From Actinomycetes bacterium (GTDB lineage Bacteria; Actinomycetota; Coriobacteriia; Coriobacteriales; Coriobacteriaceae), in contig JAEZNV010000125.1 in the NCBI GenBank assembly GCA_023441725.1, positions 1 through 11,804 of the forward strand: a stretch of 11,804 nt of DNA, read 5' to 3'. Shown one piece after another: positions 1 to 6,360 of this stretch. How positions within the stretch are numbered: position 1 is the first letter of the stretch; the number at the start of each line of letters is the position of its first letter. Both the position numbers and the translations under genes were made by a program. The notes under the pieces are model-generated. The model did no database searches and was not told where the DNA came from. It saw nothing but the letters and a program-made list of their open reading frames with translations.

Positions 1-237
1 GCTTTATCTCTTACGCGCAAGGAAACGGGAATCTTGGAATACCTGATGCTTAATCAGGGGCGTCCGGTAAGTCAAGAGGAGCTTATCGAGCACGTTTGGG
101 ATAGCAGCGTGAACAGCTTTAGCAACGCAATCCGCGTTCACATCTCGTCACTCCGCAAAAAGCTACGCATCGCTTTGGGGTACGACCCGATTCGCAATCG
201 GATTGGAGAGGGCTACGTTATGGAGGATAGCGAATGA
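1..237 (+). CDS. OmpR/PhoB-family response regulator, C-terminal part
   Basis: Only the C-terminal DNA-binding half is in the window; the receiver domain lies before base 1. The frame is open from base 1 and reads ALSLTRKETGILEYLMLNQG, the start of a winged-helix domain. It continues with the family hallmarks VSQEELIEHVW, then SNAIRVHISSLRKKL (the recognition helix) and the wing GEGYVM near the end. The product should bind promoter DNA once phosphorylated by its partner kinase. The stop overlaps the start of the histidine kinase gene as ATGA, so the two are translationally coupled and form one two-component system. The signal sensed and the target genes cannot be read from this sequence. The family assignment is firm; the specific regulator is not recognisable. 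Confidence 0.95.
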   Translation, partial: ALSLTRKETGILEYLMLNQGRPVSQEELIEHVWDSSVNSFSNAIRVHISSLRKKLRIALGYDPIRNRIGEGYVMEDSE

Positions 238-1373
238 AAAGGTTTTCGCTGCAATGGCGCATAACGATTATGACGGCACTGCTCACGTGTGCAGCATGCG
301 TGCTGACAAACTGCCTGGTCGGCTATACGGGCATGCGCTACATGGATGCCATCGGCAGTGACATCTCGGCCCTTAGCGCAGCCGGCGTAGATGCACCTCA
401 GGCGTTTGACCCAACGAAGGGGAGTCTCGATGACGAGGTCACGATCGTCGTAAACGACGCACAGGAGTCTTTTGGCACGACAGCCTGGTACATCACGGCT
501 GGAGTCACACTCCTTGGCGGCGCGCTGGCATACTTTGTGAGCGGCCGTGCACTCAAACCGCTACGGGCTTTTGCAGCCCAGGTTGAGCGTGTGCAGCCTG
601 ACAACCTAAGCGAAATCAGACTCAATGAAGATGTGCCCACCGAGCTACAACGATGCAGCGCCTCTTTCAACGACATGATCACTCGTCTTGGCGAAGGATT
701 CTCTGCACAGCGTCAGTTTACCGGCAACGCCGCACACGAGCTGCGCACCCCGCTCGCCCTTATGCAAGCACAGATTGAACTATTCATCTCCGAGCACTCC
801 GGTCTGCAACCCGAAACAGCCGAGCTGCTCGGCCTGCTACAAGAACAAACCGAGCGCATGTCTCGAATGACCAAGGTATTGCTCGAGATGAGTGAGCTCC
901 GCAGCGTTCCTTGCGAGGACGATGTTGAACTCGGCCCCCTGTCCGAAGAGGTCCTCACCGACCTTGCGCCACTTGCCGAAAATAAGGGCATAGCCCTCAA
1001 TTGTGCTGGAGACGCTTTAGTAATCGGAAGTGATACGCTCCTCTACCGGCTGGTGTTTAATCTGGTCGAAAACGCCATCCGTTACAGCCGCTCCGGCTCG
1101 ACTGTCAACGTCTCCATCTGCGACAACGACAGCCACGTGATCCTGCGAGTCAAAGATGAGGGCCCGGGAATACCCAAGCAGTACCGAGAGAGCATCTTCC
1201 AGCCGTTCTTTCGTCTAGACAAATCCCGCAGCAGAGCATATGGCGGCGCAGGGCTCGGACTAGCGCTCGTTTGGGAGAGTGCAGCGCTTCACGGTGGCAC
1301 GGTAGAGGTCGAAGAAAGTTCCGAGAACGGGACCGTGATGCTCGTGACCCTCTCAAAGGGGGCCACCACGTGA
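234..1373 (+). CDS. Sensor histidine kinase, membrane-bound, paired with the upstream regulator
   Basis: This 379-residue protein has the standard order of a transmembrane sensor kinase. Membrane helix 1 is at about residues 10-32, a short extracytoplasmic loop of about 50 residues follows, and helix 2 is at about 83-104. A HAMP linker (about 105-155) leads to the HisKA dimerisation domain with phospho-acceptor His168 in HELRTPLAL. The HATPase domain carries an N box with Asn276 and Asn280, a G1 box DEGPGIP at 308-314, an F box around FQPFFRLDK (322-330) and a G2 box GGAGLGLA at 337-344. All catalytic motifs are intact. The small loop suggests it senses a small ligand or a membrane state. ATG 234 overlaps the regulator's stop codon (ATGA). 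The reading frame ends at TGA 1371 and is followed immediately by relict sequence, so any original downstream operon partner appears lost. Confidence 0.96.
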   Translation: MKRFSLQWRITIMTALLTCAACVLTNCLVGYTGMRYMDAIGSDISALSAAGVDAPQAFDPTKGSLDDEVTIVVNDAQESFGTTAWYITAGVTLLGGALAYFVSGRALKPLRAFAAQVERVQPDNLSEIRLNEDVPTELQRCSASFNDMITRLGEGFSAQRQFTGNAAHELRTPLALMQAQIELFISEHSGLQPETAELLGLLQEQTERMSRMTKVLLEMSELRSVPCEDDVELGPLSEEVLTDLAPLAENKGIALNCAGDALVIGSDTLLYRLVFNLVENAIRYSRSGSTVNVSICDNDSHVILRVKDEGPGIPKQYRESIFQPFFRLDKSRSRAYGGAGLGLALVWESAALHGGTVEVEESSENGTVMLVTLSKGATT

Positions 1374-1875
1374 TCCGACTGTCCAGGAATCCCACTCGAC
1401 ATTGTGAAACGCGTCCCAAAACTTGGACATGAGAAATGGGAGAGAGTTCGCATCTATGCCGAGGACGAAGTCCTGGCGGGGATTCAGGATGCGCAGAGGA
1501 AGCTTGCGGCAGAAAACCCCGACAGAGTCGTGACCGTCGGCGGCAACTGTATGGTGTCGCCTGCCCTCTTCGATTACCTGCACGGGAAATACGAGAACGT
1601 TGGAATCGTCTGGATCTATGCGCATCCGGATGTATCCACGCTGAATGATGGCTACCCCAACGCTCACGCCATGGTACTTGGCAGCCTTTTGGAACAGGGT
1701 GCACCGCAACTCGTTTCGCGGATGCGGCATCCGGTGTTTAAGCCGAGCGATGTCCTGCATGTCGGGCTACAGCAGCTCCACGACTATCAGGAGGTTTGCT
1801 TAAACAAGCATAGGTGTTGCGGTTTTAGCCGATGTCCTCATGGAGGAAAACGACATGCTGGGTCTGTCTGATTAA
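1374..1875 (+). pseudogene. Relict of an arginase-family (ureohydrolase-like) gene, truncated and frameshifted
   Basis: An open stretch with a GTG at 1404 encodes an arginase-fold middle segment: RVVTVGGNCMVSPALFDYL, then IVWIYAHPDVST, then a segment around AHAMVLGSLLEQGAP and HVGLQQLHDYQE. These match the GGD(H/C)S and DAHxD metal-site regions of the arginase/agmatinase family. The first Asp of DAHPD is Tyr here. The N-terminal segment of a roughly 280-300 residue protein is missing, and coding similarity starts right after the kinase stop. Near 1800-1812 the frame changes: the original frame ends in a Cys/Arg-rich tail, whereas one frame over the sequence reads GVAVLADVLMEENDMLGLSD before TAA 1873, the kind of sequence expected to follow. 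The remaining C-terminus is also missing. A metal-dependent ureohydrolase activity is therefore very unlikely. Confidence 0.75.
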
Positions 1876-1889
1876 AGTCCAACAGTTTC

Positions 1890-2150
1890 CATGAGGCATC
1901 TAGCGCGGTAAAAGCTAAAGACCCGGGAGACCCCAAACTGTCAACCATCTTTACGGGTGCAAGGGAAACGGGCAAGACAGCCCCCTCTCGCTCCTATCCG
2001 AAACGGCGCTTGAACACGGCTGGATTGCAGCGAATGTCTCCGCCATGCCCGGCATGCTCGAAGATATCATCGAGCACACAAAGGAGGCCGCAGGCCGTTA
2101 CCTCTCGCAGCCCCATACACGCGTGAGCGGAGTTCAAGTTGGGCAGCGGG
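1890..2150 (+). pseudogene. Relict of an AAA-type ATP-binding protein gene, frameshifted and truncated
   Basis: The segment encodes LSTIFTGARETGKTA, a Walker A P-loop (GxxxxGKT) in the context GAR-x-TGKTA seen in a family of single-gene ATP-binding proteins common in Actinobacteria. At a run of five C near 1980-1985 the frame shifts. The continuation one frame over reads LSLLSETALEHGWIAANVSA, then MPGMLEDIIEHTKEAAGRYL and RVSGVQVG, which is the usual sequence after that P-loop. No start codon or N-terminal segment is visible, and similarity stops near 2145, before any Walker B motif. A later open stretch at about 2275-2400 (with IYRGAHFAGNLPFVIISG) could be another scrap of the same gene after an internal deletion, but that is weak. 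This is a dead gene. Together with the arginase relict it marks a decaying region. Confidence 0.7.
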
Positions 2151-2400
2151 GCGGTTTAGCGCGCCAATATAATCAAATCGTGCACTTCCATAGCCTCTCG
2201 TCTACGTGGTGTACCGTCGTCTCCCCTTTTATCAGAGTTGGGCGATTTTCAGGCACCCGAGCTGAACTCAAATTGAACTCAACGATGCCTTATCGGTCGA
2301 GGGCGTCCTAGCGAGAATATACAGAGGCGCACATTTCGCAGGGAACCTCCCATTCGTTATCATATCGGGATGCTGTCAAGGCAGCGTCAATGCGTTCGAC
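2151..2400. other. Gap with no intact gene
   Basis: I see no gene with a supported start and ribosome site here. The stretch contains a 9-base direct repeat TGAACTCAA at 2263-2271 and 2274-2282. It also contains an isolated TATAAT at 2168-2173 without a recognisable -35 box at the proper distance. The frame at about 2275-2400 has coding-like composition but no start. No terminator hairpin was found for the minus-strand gene that ends at 2401. Confidence 0.5.
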
Positions 2401-3084
2401 CTACACCTTCTCGCTTTTCGAGGCCTCGTCTGCAGGACCATCGGAATCGATACGGAATCGATCGGCATACCATTCATCCGAAGCAATCACCTTATGGAGC
2501 ATCTGGAGATGCAGGTCGACATAGTGGCAGAACGCCTTGCCGCATTCCACGAGAGGCGCATTGTTTCTCTCGTTGGGCTCGGCTCCAAAATTAAACTCGA
2601 CCGCATAGCCCTCCCCAGGCACACCCATGCTCGGCAGAATATCAATGGAGAAGTGGACGAATCCAGACGTCACCTTGTATACATCTTTTACCTTTGGATC
2701 GAACTTCTCGAGTAAGTCTTGAAGTCTTCCATCGGACATCTTCTCACCCGAGAAATCTTTCAGCTTGTTCACAGGCACACCTTGAAACGCCTGCTTGAGA
2801 AAGTCATCCTGGTCTTCGGCGGCGAACAATGCGAATGTCCGCAGGCAGACTCCAACCTGTGCGCGGAGAAGCTGGGCGACGCAAACAAGATTCCTCGACT
2901 CGAGCATGGAGATGAATCCGTCTATCAGTCTCATCGCATACTCAGAGGAGGATGCCAGATATAGATCCCATTGGGTAAAGTCGCCGTTCATGAAGGGAAT
3001 CACTGCATTGCGCTCGGCGACTCTCAAGGCACTCAGGCTTTGTTCTATTTTCTCAGCTTCTTGTTTGAACTGTTCGCTATCCAA
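2401..3084 (-). CDS. Uncharacterised helical protein (orphan gene)
   Basis: This gene encodes 227 residues with no signal peptide and no membrane helix, predicted largely alpha-helical and cytoplasmic. I cannot name the family. Visible features are an acidic, coiled-coil-like N-terminus (about 1-25), a helix around LLRAQVGVCLRTFALFAAE (about 72-90), a block around GVPVNKLKDFSGEKMSDGRL (about 102-121), and VYKVTSGFVHFSIDIL (about 135-150), whose S-x-F/Y-V-H-F/L-S pattern I have the impression recurs in hypothetical proteins of accessory regions. The start is TTG 3084, the only usable start before an in-frame TGA, with a G-rich stretch (GGGGGC) a few bases upstream. It stands alone, opposite in strand to the relics on its left and separated from the padR operon by about 150 bases of non-coding sequence. 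Its gene-like codon use and clean length argue that it is real. Function is unknown; a role in mobile or defence DNA is speculation. Confidence 0.75.
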   Translation of the reverse strand: MDSEQFKQEAEKIEQSLSALRVAERNAVIPFMNGDFTQWDLYLASSSEYAMRLIDGFISMLESRNLVCVAQLLRAQVGVCLRTFALFAAEDQDDFLKQAFQGVPVNKLKDFSGEKMSDGRLQDLLEKFDPKVKDVYKVTSGFVHFSIDILPSMGVPGEGYAVEFNFGAEPNERNNAPLVECGKAFCHYVDLHLQMLHKVIASDEWYADRFRIDSDGPADEASKSEKV

Positions 3085-3240
3085 AATGCCCCCAAATGCC
3101 GGCTTCTCAACAAATCAAAAAAGCAAGAGAGACAGAGATTAGGTTCCTGCTCCACTGAACCCGCGCTTCCAGTCGAGACACTCCTCCTCGAAAATCTCCC
3201 CAGAGTCCCGTCTCTCGCGCCCCTCACGGAACTGTCCATA

Positions 3241-3336
3241 TCAGTGTAGCCAATCCAAGCACAGCCCCACCGCACGGCCCAGTCGCTTCCGGTCCTGCGT
3301 GGCCCCGTGAAGGCGGAAGGGCGTGGTTGTCGTCAT
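3241..3336 (-). pseudogene. Short ORF resembling a broken PspC-domain gene
   Basis: ATG 3336 is preceded by a strong ribosome site (GAGGAGAAAGGAGCGCG then ATG) and encodes only 31 residues, beginning MTTTTPFRLHGATQDRKRLG and ending at TGA 3241. The pattern F-R-L-x-x-x-T-x-D-R-K-x-x-G-x-x-x-G-L resembles the start of PspC domains (RLYRS-x-x-DRK-x-x-GVCGGLAEY). A frame change just before the stop would continue as IGYTDMDSSVR, matching the domain's following G-I-D-P-x-x-V-R region. PspC proteins are small membrane proteins of envelope stress and often sit in padR/HAAS operons, which fits this position as fourth gene. It appears inactivated by a frameshift and truncation. Alternatively it is a genuine 31-residue peptide. 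The domain match is my pattern reading only. Confidence 0.35.
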
Positions 3337-3497
3337 CGCGCTCCTTTCTCCTCGTACCTTTTTGGGCATGCGTCACGGGCCCCCGCGCGGCGCTGAGAGC
3401 GAATCGGCGCAGGCTTGGGGCCAGTTGCGTAGAGGTTGAGGTTCGGGTTTCGCCGGCTTACGCAGCTTGGCGGGCAGAGCGCCCGGGCTCGCTGCGC

Positions 3498-3752
3498 CTA
3501 GGGCGCGGCGGGATCCGCGACGCCGGAGGTGTCGATCTCGCCCAGATTGGCGAGCTGGCTGATGAACGGGATACTCTCGTGTTCGTCCACCTCGACGCCG
3601 CCGAGCACGATGGTGCTGTCGCGCGTGTCGATTTGGGTTGTGAACACGGCCGGGTCGAAGCCCGAAGCGATAAAGCCAATGCCCGCAAGGACAACACCCG
3701 CGGCAACGAGCCCGCCCGCCACGGCGAGGTAGATCTTCTTCGCGCTGGTCAT
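3498..3752 (-). CDS. Small single-pass membrane protein of the padR operon
   Basis: The product has 84 residues, starting MTSAKKIYLAVAGGLVAAGV. One membrane helix spans about residues 6-29, followed by a short extracytoplasmic segment with beta-like strands (TTQIDTRDSTIVLGGVEVDE) and a Pro/Ala C-terminus ending at TAG. I chose ATG 3752 over GTG 3761 because AAAGGAG lies 8 bases before the ATG but overlaps the GTG. It is the third gene of the operon, 15 bases after the HAAS gene's stop. In related operons this position often holds a DUF4097 (beta-strand-repeat) protein whose N-terminus looks like this. Here the long beta domain is absent, so the protein may be truncated. The stop codon lies in the near-palindrome GCGCCTAGGGCGC. 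Function is probably in envelope sensing with its neighbours; the exact role is unknown. Confidence 0.7.
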   Translation of the reverse strand: MTSAKKIYLAVAGGLVAAGVVLAGIGFIASGFDPAVFTTQIDTRDSTIVLGGVEVDEHESIPFISQLANLGEIDTSGVADPAAP

Positions 3753-3767
3753 GGTACTCACTCCTTT

Positions 3768-4391
3768 CTACGCCGCGAGATGCGCGGCAGCGCCGCCCTT
3801 CTCGCCCTTACCCTTCCAGAAGGGCGAGGCGGCCTTCCTCGCCCAGAGCGCCGAGAGGCGCGCAATTTGTTTTGAGGCGGCCCAAGCGCCAGCACCAACG
3901 AAGAGCGCCACGCCGACGAGGCCGAGCCCCACGCCCGCCGAGGCGAGGGCGTACGGGAAGTGGCCGATGGTGACGCCGCTTACGGCAAACAGGAGCTCAA
4001 CTACGCCCACGCCCCCGAGTGCCGCCGCGACGATCCACACGCAGAGCGCCAGCACCCAGATGCAGATATAGACCGTGACGACCACGGCGGCGAAGGCGGC
4101 GAGCAGCGGCACCCACACCGGGGAGCCCACGATGGTCAGCACCCACAGCAGCGCGGTGCTGCGCTGGCGCGTCCTCGCGATCGCGCGCGGCACGGCGGGC
4201 AGGTCGTCGAGCGTGGCCTTCGCCACCTCGCCGGGCGTGCCCATGGCGGCCACGGCCTCCTCCTCGCTCATACCGTCCTCCATGCGATCGGCGATGGCCT
4301 CCGCATAGAACGCCTTGGTCTCCTCCACCTGCTCGGCCGGCAGGCAGGCGAGCAGCTCGCCCAACCGGCCCAGAAACTCATCACGCGTCAT
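3768..4391 (-). CDS. HAAS/DUF1700 membrane protein, PadR partner
   Basis: This 207-residue protein begins with a soluble HAAS domain (DUF1700; about residues 1-65): MTRDEFLGRLGELLACLPAE, then a segment containing FYAEAIADRMEDG and SEEEAVAAMGTPGEVA. These show the typical helical hairpin and the E-A-V-x-x-M/L-G-x-P pattern. A block of four or so hydrophobic helices follows (about 78-175), then a basic, Gly/Ala-rich tail. The family is membrane-bound and regularly encoded next to a PadR repressor, where it is thought to take part in signalling to or with the regulator. ATG 4391 is used because GAGGGGG precedes it and it overlaps the padR 3' end by 11 bases, indicating translational coupling. 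The longer TTG-started version (4406) lacks such support. Confidence 0.88.
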   Translation of the reverse strand: MTRDEFLGRLGELLACLPAEQVEETKAFYAEAIADRMEDGMSEEEAVAAMGTPGEVAKATLDDLPAVPRAIARTRQRSTALLWVLTIVGSPVWVPLLAAFAAVVVTVYICIWVLALCVWIVAAALGGVGVVELLFAVSGVTIGHFPYALASAGVGLGLVGVALFVGAGAWAASKQIARLSALWARKAASPFWKGKGEKGGAAAHLAA

Positions 4392-4698
4392 GGTGCGCCC
4401 CCTCAACGTATGCGTAAATCTCCCGTACGGACGGCCACTCGGCCAGGAACTCCTCGATGCGCGCTCGCCCGTCGTCCGTGATGCGGTAGTACCGGCGCAG
4501 CCGCCCGTTGTGCTCGGCGGAGCGCGCCGTGATGCACCCGGCCTTCTCCAGGCGCTTGAGCAGCGGGTAGAGCGTCGACTCCGTGAGCCCCATGCTCGCC
4601 GGTACGTCCTTCACGATCTGGTAGCCGTAGGACTCCTCGCCGGAGACGGCCGCGAGCACGCAGGCCTCCAGGAAGCCGCGCTTCATCTGTGCCTCCAT
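4381..4698 (-). CDS. PadR-family transcriptional regulator
   Basis: This 105-residue winged-helix protein begins MEAQMKRGFLEACVLAAVSG, then EESYGYQIVKDVPASMGLTE, STLYPLLKRLEKAG, and a wing around GRLRRYYRITDDGRARIEEF. These are the PadR hallmarks (G-x-L-E-x-C-V-L, SYGY, STLYP-L-L-x-R-L, R-x-Y-Y-x-I-T). The length is normal for the short PadR class that represses its own operon and the adjacent HAAS membrane protein. Start ATG 4698 is preceded by AGGAGG with a 7-base spacer, better than the ATG at 4719, which lies upstream of that ribosome site. It is the first gene of a three- or four-gene minus-strand operon. The short TATAC repeats just upstream are a candidate self-operator. Confidence 0.95.
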   Translation of the reverse strand: MEAQMKRGFLEACVLAAVSGEESYGYQIVKDVPASMGLTESTLYPLLKRLEKAGCITARSAEHNGRLRRYYRITDDGRARIEEFLAEWPSVREIYAYVEGAHHDA

Positions 4699-4715
4699 CC
4701 GCACACCTCCTCTCG

Positions 4716-4745
4716 TCATATACTATGCTATACACACTATACGAT
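4716..4745 (-). promoter_or_regulatory. Candidate padR promoter/operator
   Basis: Read on the minus strand, TTGCAT is followed after 18 bases by TAGTAT, a weak sigma-70-type promoter just before the padR ribosome site. The spacer contains repeated TATAG/TATAC motifs (on the plus strand TATAC recurs three times within about 24 bases), and this AT-rich island sits in GC-rich surroundings. A PadR dimer binding here would block RNA polymerase, giving autorepression. The assignment is by pattern only. Confidence 0.4.
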
Positions 4746-4889
4746 GCAAGGTATTAGACGTCAACTCTCATCGCGAAGATTCTCCGGCCCCTGCGCGCTG
4801 CGAACGTGATGTCGCGGGGCGGTTGGCATTATGCATGAAACGTCAAGTAACGCTCTTTTGATCCACTTCCACTCGGCCCCATTCGCCTT
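4746..4889. other. Non-coding stretch upstream of padR, nothing recognised
   Basis: Between the padR promoter and the relict ORF that follows I see no gene, no clear promoter and no hairpin with a T run. It may include the unrecognisable 5' part of the relict that ends at 5213. Confidence 0.4.
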
Positions 4890-5213
4890 GCACAACGCCC
4901 CCTTTCAACCTTGGGTTCAAGAGAGCCGCTAGGCTGGACGTGCCGGACGGTAAAGTCCTGGACGCCATGGTGGACTTCTCCGATGTCAGGGGGGGTCATA
5001 GGTCTACGCCGATGGAGGCCCACGTACGCGGCAGGGCTCGCCCGTCACCGCTGGTCGCCGGACGGCCGCCACGCCTCGCTCGCCAACGCACAGGCAACAG
5101 CAGCAGTCCAGCGCTGGCTGGAGACGCCGGAATGCCCAGAAGATGCGTTTCCCATCGCTGCGACAGAGCTTTTTGCAGGGGTGGCAATTTTTCCGAATGC
5201 CAAGGTCAGCTAG
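4890..5213 (+). pseudogene. Relict protein gene of unknown family, split at a run of seven G
   Basis: Two adjacent frames each look coding and join at the G7 run at 4988-4994. The upstream frame reads FNLGFKRAARLDVPDGKVLD then AMVDFSDVRGG. The downstream frame continues GLRRWRPTYAAGLARHRWSP, then ATAAVQRWLETPECPEDAFP and IAATELFAGVAIFPNAKVS, ending at TAG 5211. Removing or adding one base in the G run yields one continuous segment of roughly 100 residues. No start codon with a ribosome site precedes it, so it is probably the C-terminal remnant of a longer gene. I do not recognise the family. Its coding character is inferred from amino-acid composition and from the good fit of the join. Confidence 0.45.
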
Positions 5214-5329
5214 GCTTCGGTAGCCACCTTGGGAGCATCGACAATAGACTCTTCCTTTATACGTTCGGCATAATCGTAGGCGATACCAACAAATTCCAGT
5301 CCCGAGCAACAGGAGTACAATTGCTGCAT
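5210..5329 (-). CDS. Possible 39-residue ORF or gene-end fragment
   Basis: A minus-strand frame from ATG 5329 to TAG 5210 encodes 39 residues ending in YDYAERIKEESIVDAPKVATEA, with a protein-like acidic/basic pattern. AGGTGG lies 6 bases before the ATG. It could be a small protein, or the C-terminal scrap of a larger lost gene. Its stop shares the palindrome CTAG with the stop of the plus-strand relict ending at 5213. It lies in the upstream region of the LuxR-type gene. Nothing identifies a function, and it may be non-coding. Confidence 0.25.
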   Translation of the reverse strand: MQQLYSCCSGLEFVGIAYDYAERIKEESIVDAPKVATEA

Positions 5330-5355
5330 TGTTGCCACCTGATGGGAGATGGAAG

Positions 5356-6360
5356 ATGGACTGCGATGGCTACCCGCGCATTCCCATGCCGTTGATGTGC
5401 ACCGCCTTTGTGCCGGGGCAGATTGACGCTGCGGTTGCAGGCATTTCCGACCCCAATTCGCGCGCCATTGCCACAGCAGAAGCGCTGTACTTTCGCGGGC
5501 AGGCCACCCTCGCTGCCAAGACGGCGCGCCCCTATCTTGACGCCACCGATCCCGCACTGCGCTATTCCGCATGCTTTATCTGCGGATACGCCAGTCTGTC
5601 GCTCAACCGTATCGCCGACGCCCGCCGGTGCCTTGCTGGCATCCTCGATACGCCGGCCGACGAGGAATCGCCCGCCATCCACGCCACGCATATCCTGTTC
5701 GCCTCGGCCGCGAGCGTCCTGCTGCACTTGCCTTCCCCGTATTCTGCCGAAGAGTTTTATCCACTTGCGGCGCATCTACCCGAAGGCCTGCGCCTGTTCG
5801 CCAGCTATGTGATGGCGCACGCTTTATACCTGCGCGGCGAATACGGCCGCAGCCTGGGCATGGCGGAAAACGCCCTGATCATGAAACAGGGAAGTTATCC
5901 CATCTCGGAGCTGTTCCTGCACCTGTCGGCTTCCATGGCCTGCATGAGCCTCAAGGACATCGACGCCGCAAAAGCACACTTCGGAGCCGCTTGGGACATT
6001 GCGCGCCCCGACGGCCTTATCGAACTCATTGGCGAGCACCACGGCCTTTTACAGGGGCTCATCGAGGCGTGCCTAAAAACGCAATACCCTGACGACTTCG
6101 CGCGCATCATCGAGATCACGTACCGCTTCAGCTACGGCTGGCGGCGCATCCACAACCCCGATTCGGGCGAGGACGTAGCCGACGATCTAACGACCACGGA
6201 GTTCACCATGGCCATGCTCGCCTGCCGTGGGTGGACCAATGCCGAAATCGCTCGTCATATGGGTGTGTCGCCGGGCACCGTTAAAAATCGCCTATCCGGC
6301 GTATACGCAAAGCTTGGCATCGGCACACGCGCCGAGCTGGTCGCGCATATGTTGCGTTAG
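5356..6360 (+). CDS. LuxR-type transcriptional regulator with helical (TPR-like) sensor region
   Basis: This 334-residue protein has an N-terminal region (about 20-265) rich in paired helices such as YFRGQATLAAKTARPYLDA, ALYLRGEYGRSLGMAENALI and MACMSLKDIDAAKAHFGAA, consistent with TPR-like repeats. The C-terminal LuxR/FixJ helix-turn-helix is at about 275-334: LTTTEFTMAMLACRGWTNAE, then IARHMGVSPGTVKNRL and YAKLGIGTRAELVAHML. There is no receiver domain, P-loop or membrane helix, so it is a one-component cytoplasmic regulator whose helical part presumably binds a protein or small ligand. ATG 5356 is preceded by GGGAGATGGAAG with suitable spacing; the upstream TTG (5329) has no ribosome site. 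Such stand-alone regulators are frequent in Coriobacteriia. It is monocistronic here, so its targets cannot be deduced. Confidence 0.9.
   Translation: MDCDGYPRIPMPLMCTAFVPGQIDAAVAGISDPNSRAIATAEALYFRGQATLAAKTARPYLDATDPALRYSACFICGYASLSLNRIADARRCLAGILDTPADEESPAIHATHILFASAASVLLHLPSPYSAEEFYPLAAHLPEGLRLFASYVMAHALYLRGEYGRSLGMAENALIMKQGSYPISELFLHLSASMACMSLKDIDAAKAHFGAAWDIARPDGLIELIGEHHGLLQGLIEACLKTQYPDDFARIIEITYRFSYGWRRIHNPDSGEDVADDLTTTEFTMAMLACRGWTNAEIARHMGVSPGTVKNRLSGVYAKLGIGTRAELVAHMLR

Noticed and set aside
1150..1704. 184-codon minus-strand frame across the kinase end and arginase relict
   Set aside because: It is Arg/Ser/His-rich without domain motifs, and the plus strand carries clear HATPase and arginase motifs.
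2168..2173. Perfect TATAAT
   Set aside because: There is no -35 box at 16-18 bases and no gene downstream on the plus strand.
2263..2282. Direct repeat TGAACTCAA twice, 2 bases apart
   Set aside because: Only two copies with no array structure; not a CRISPR or iteron set.
3479..3506. GCGCCC/GGGCGC hairpin at the end of the small membrane protein gene
   Set aside because: The loop is 16 bases and there is no T run on either strand; GC-rich DNA readily gives such arms, so I did not call a terminator.
3960..4481. 173-codon plus-strand frame antisense to the HAAS and padR genes
   Set aside because: The product is His/Arg/Gly-rich, typical of a shadow in GC-rich DNA, and the opposite strand has recognisable PadR and HAAS motifs.
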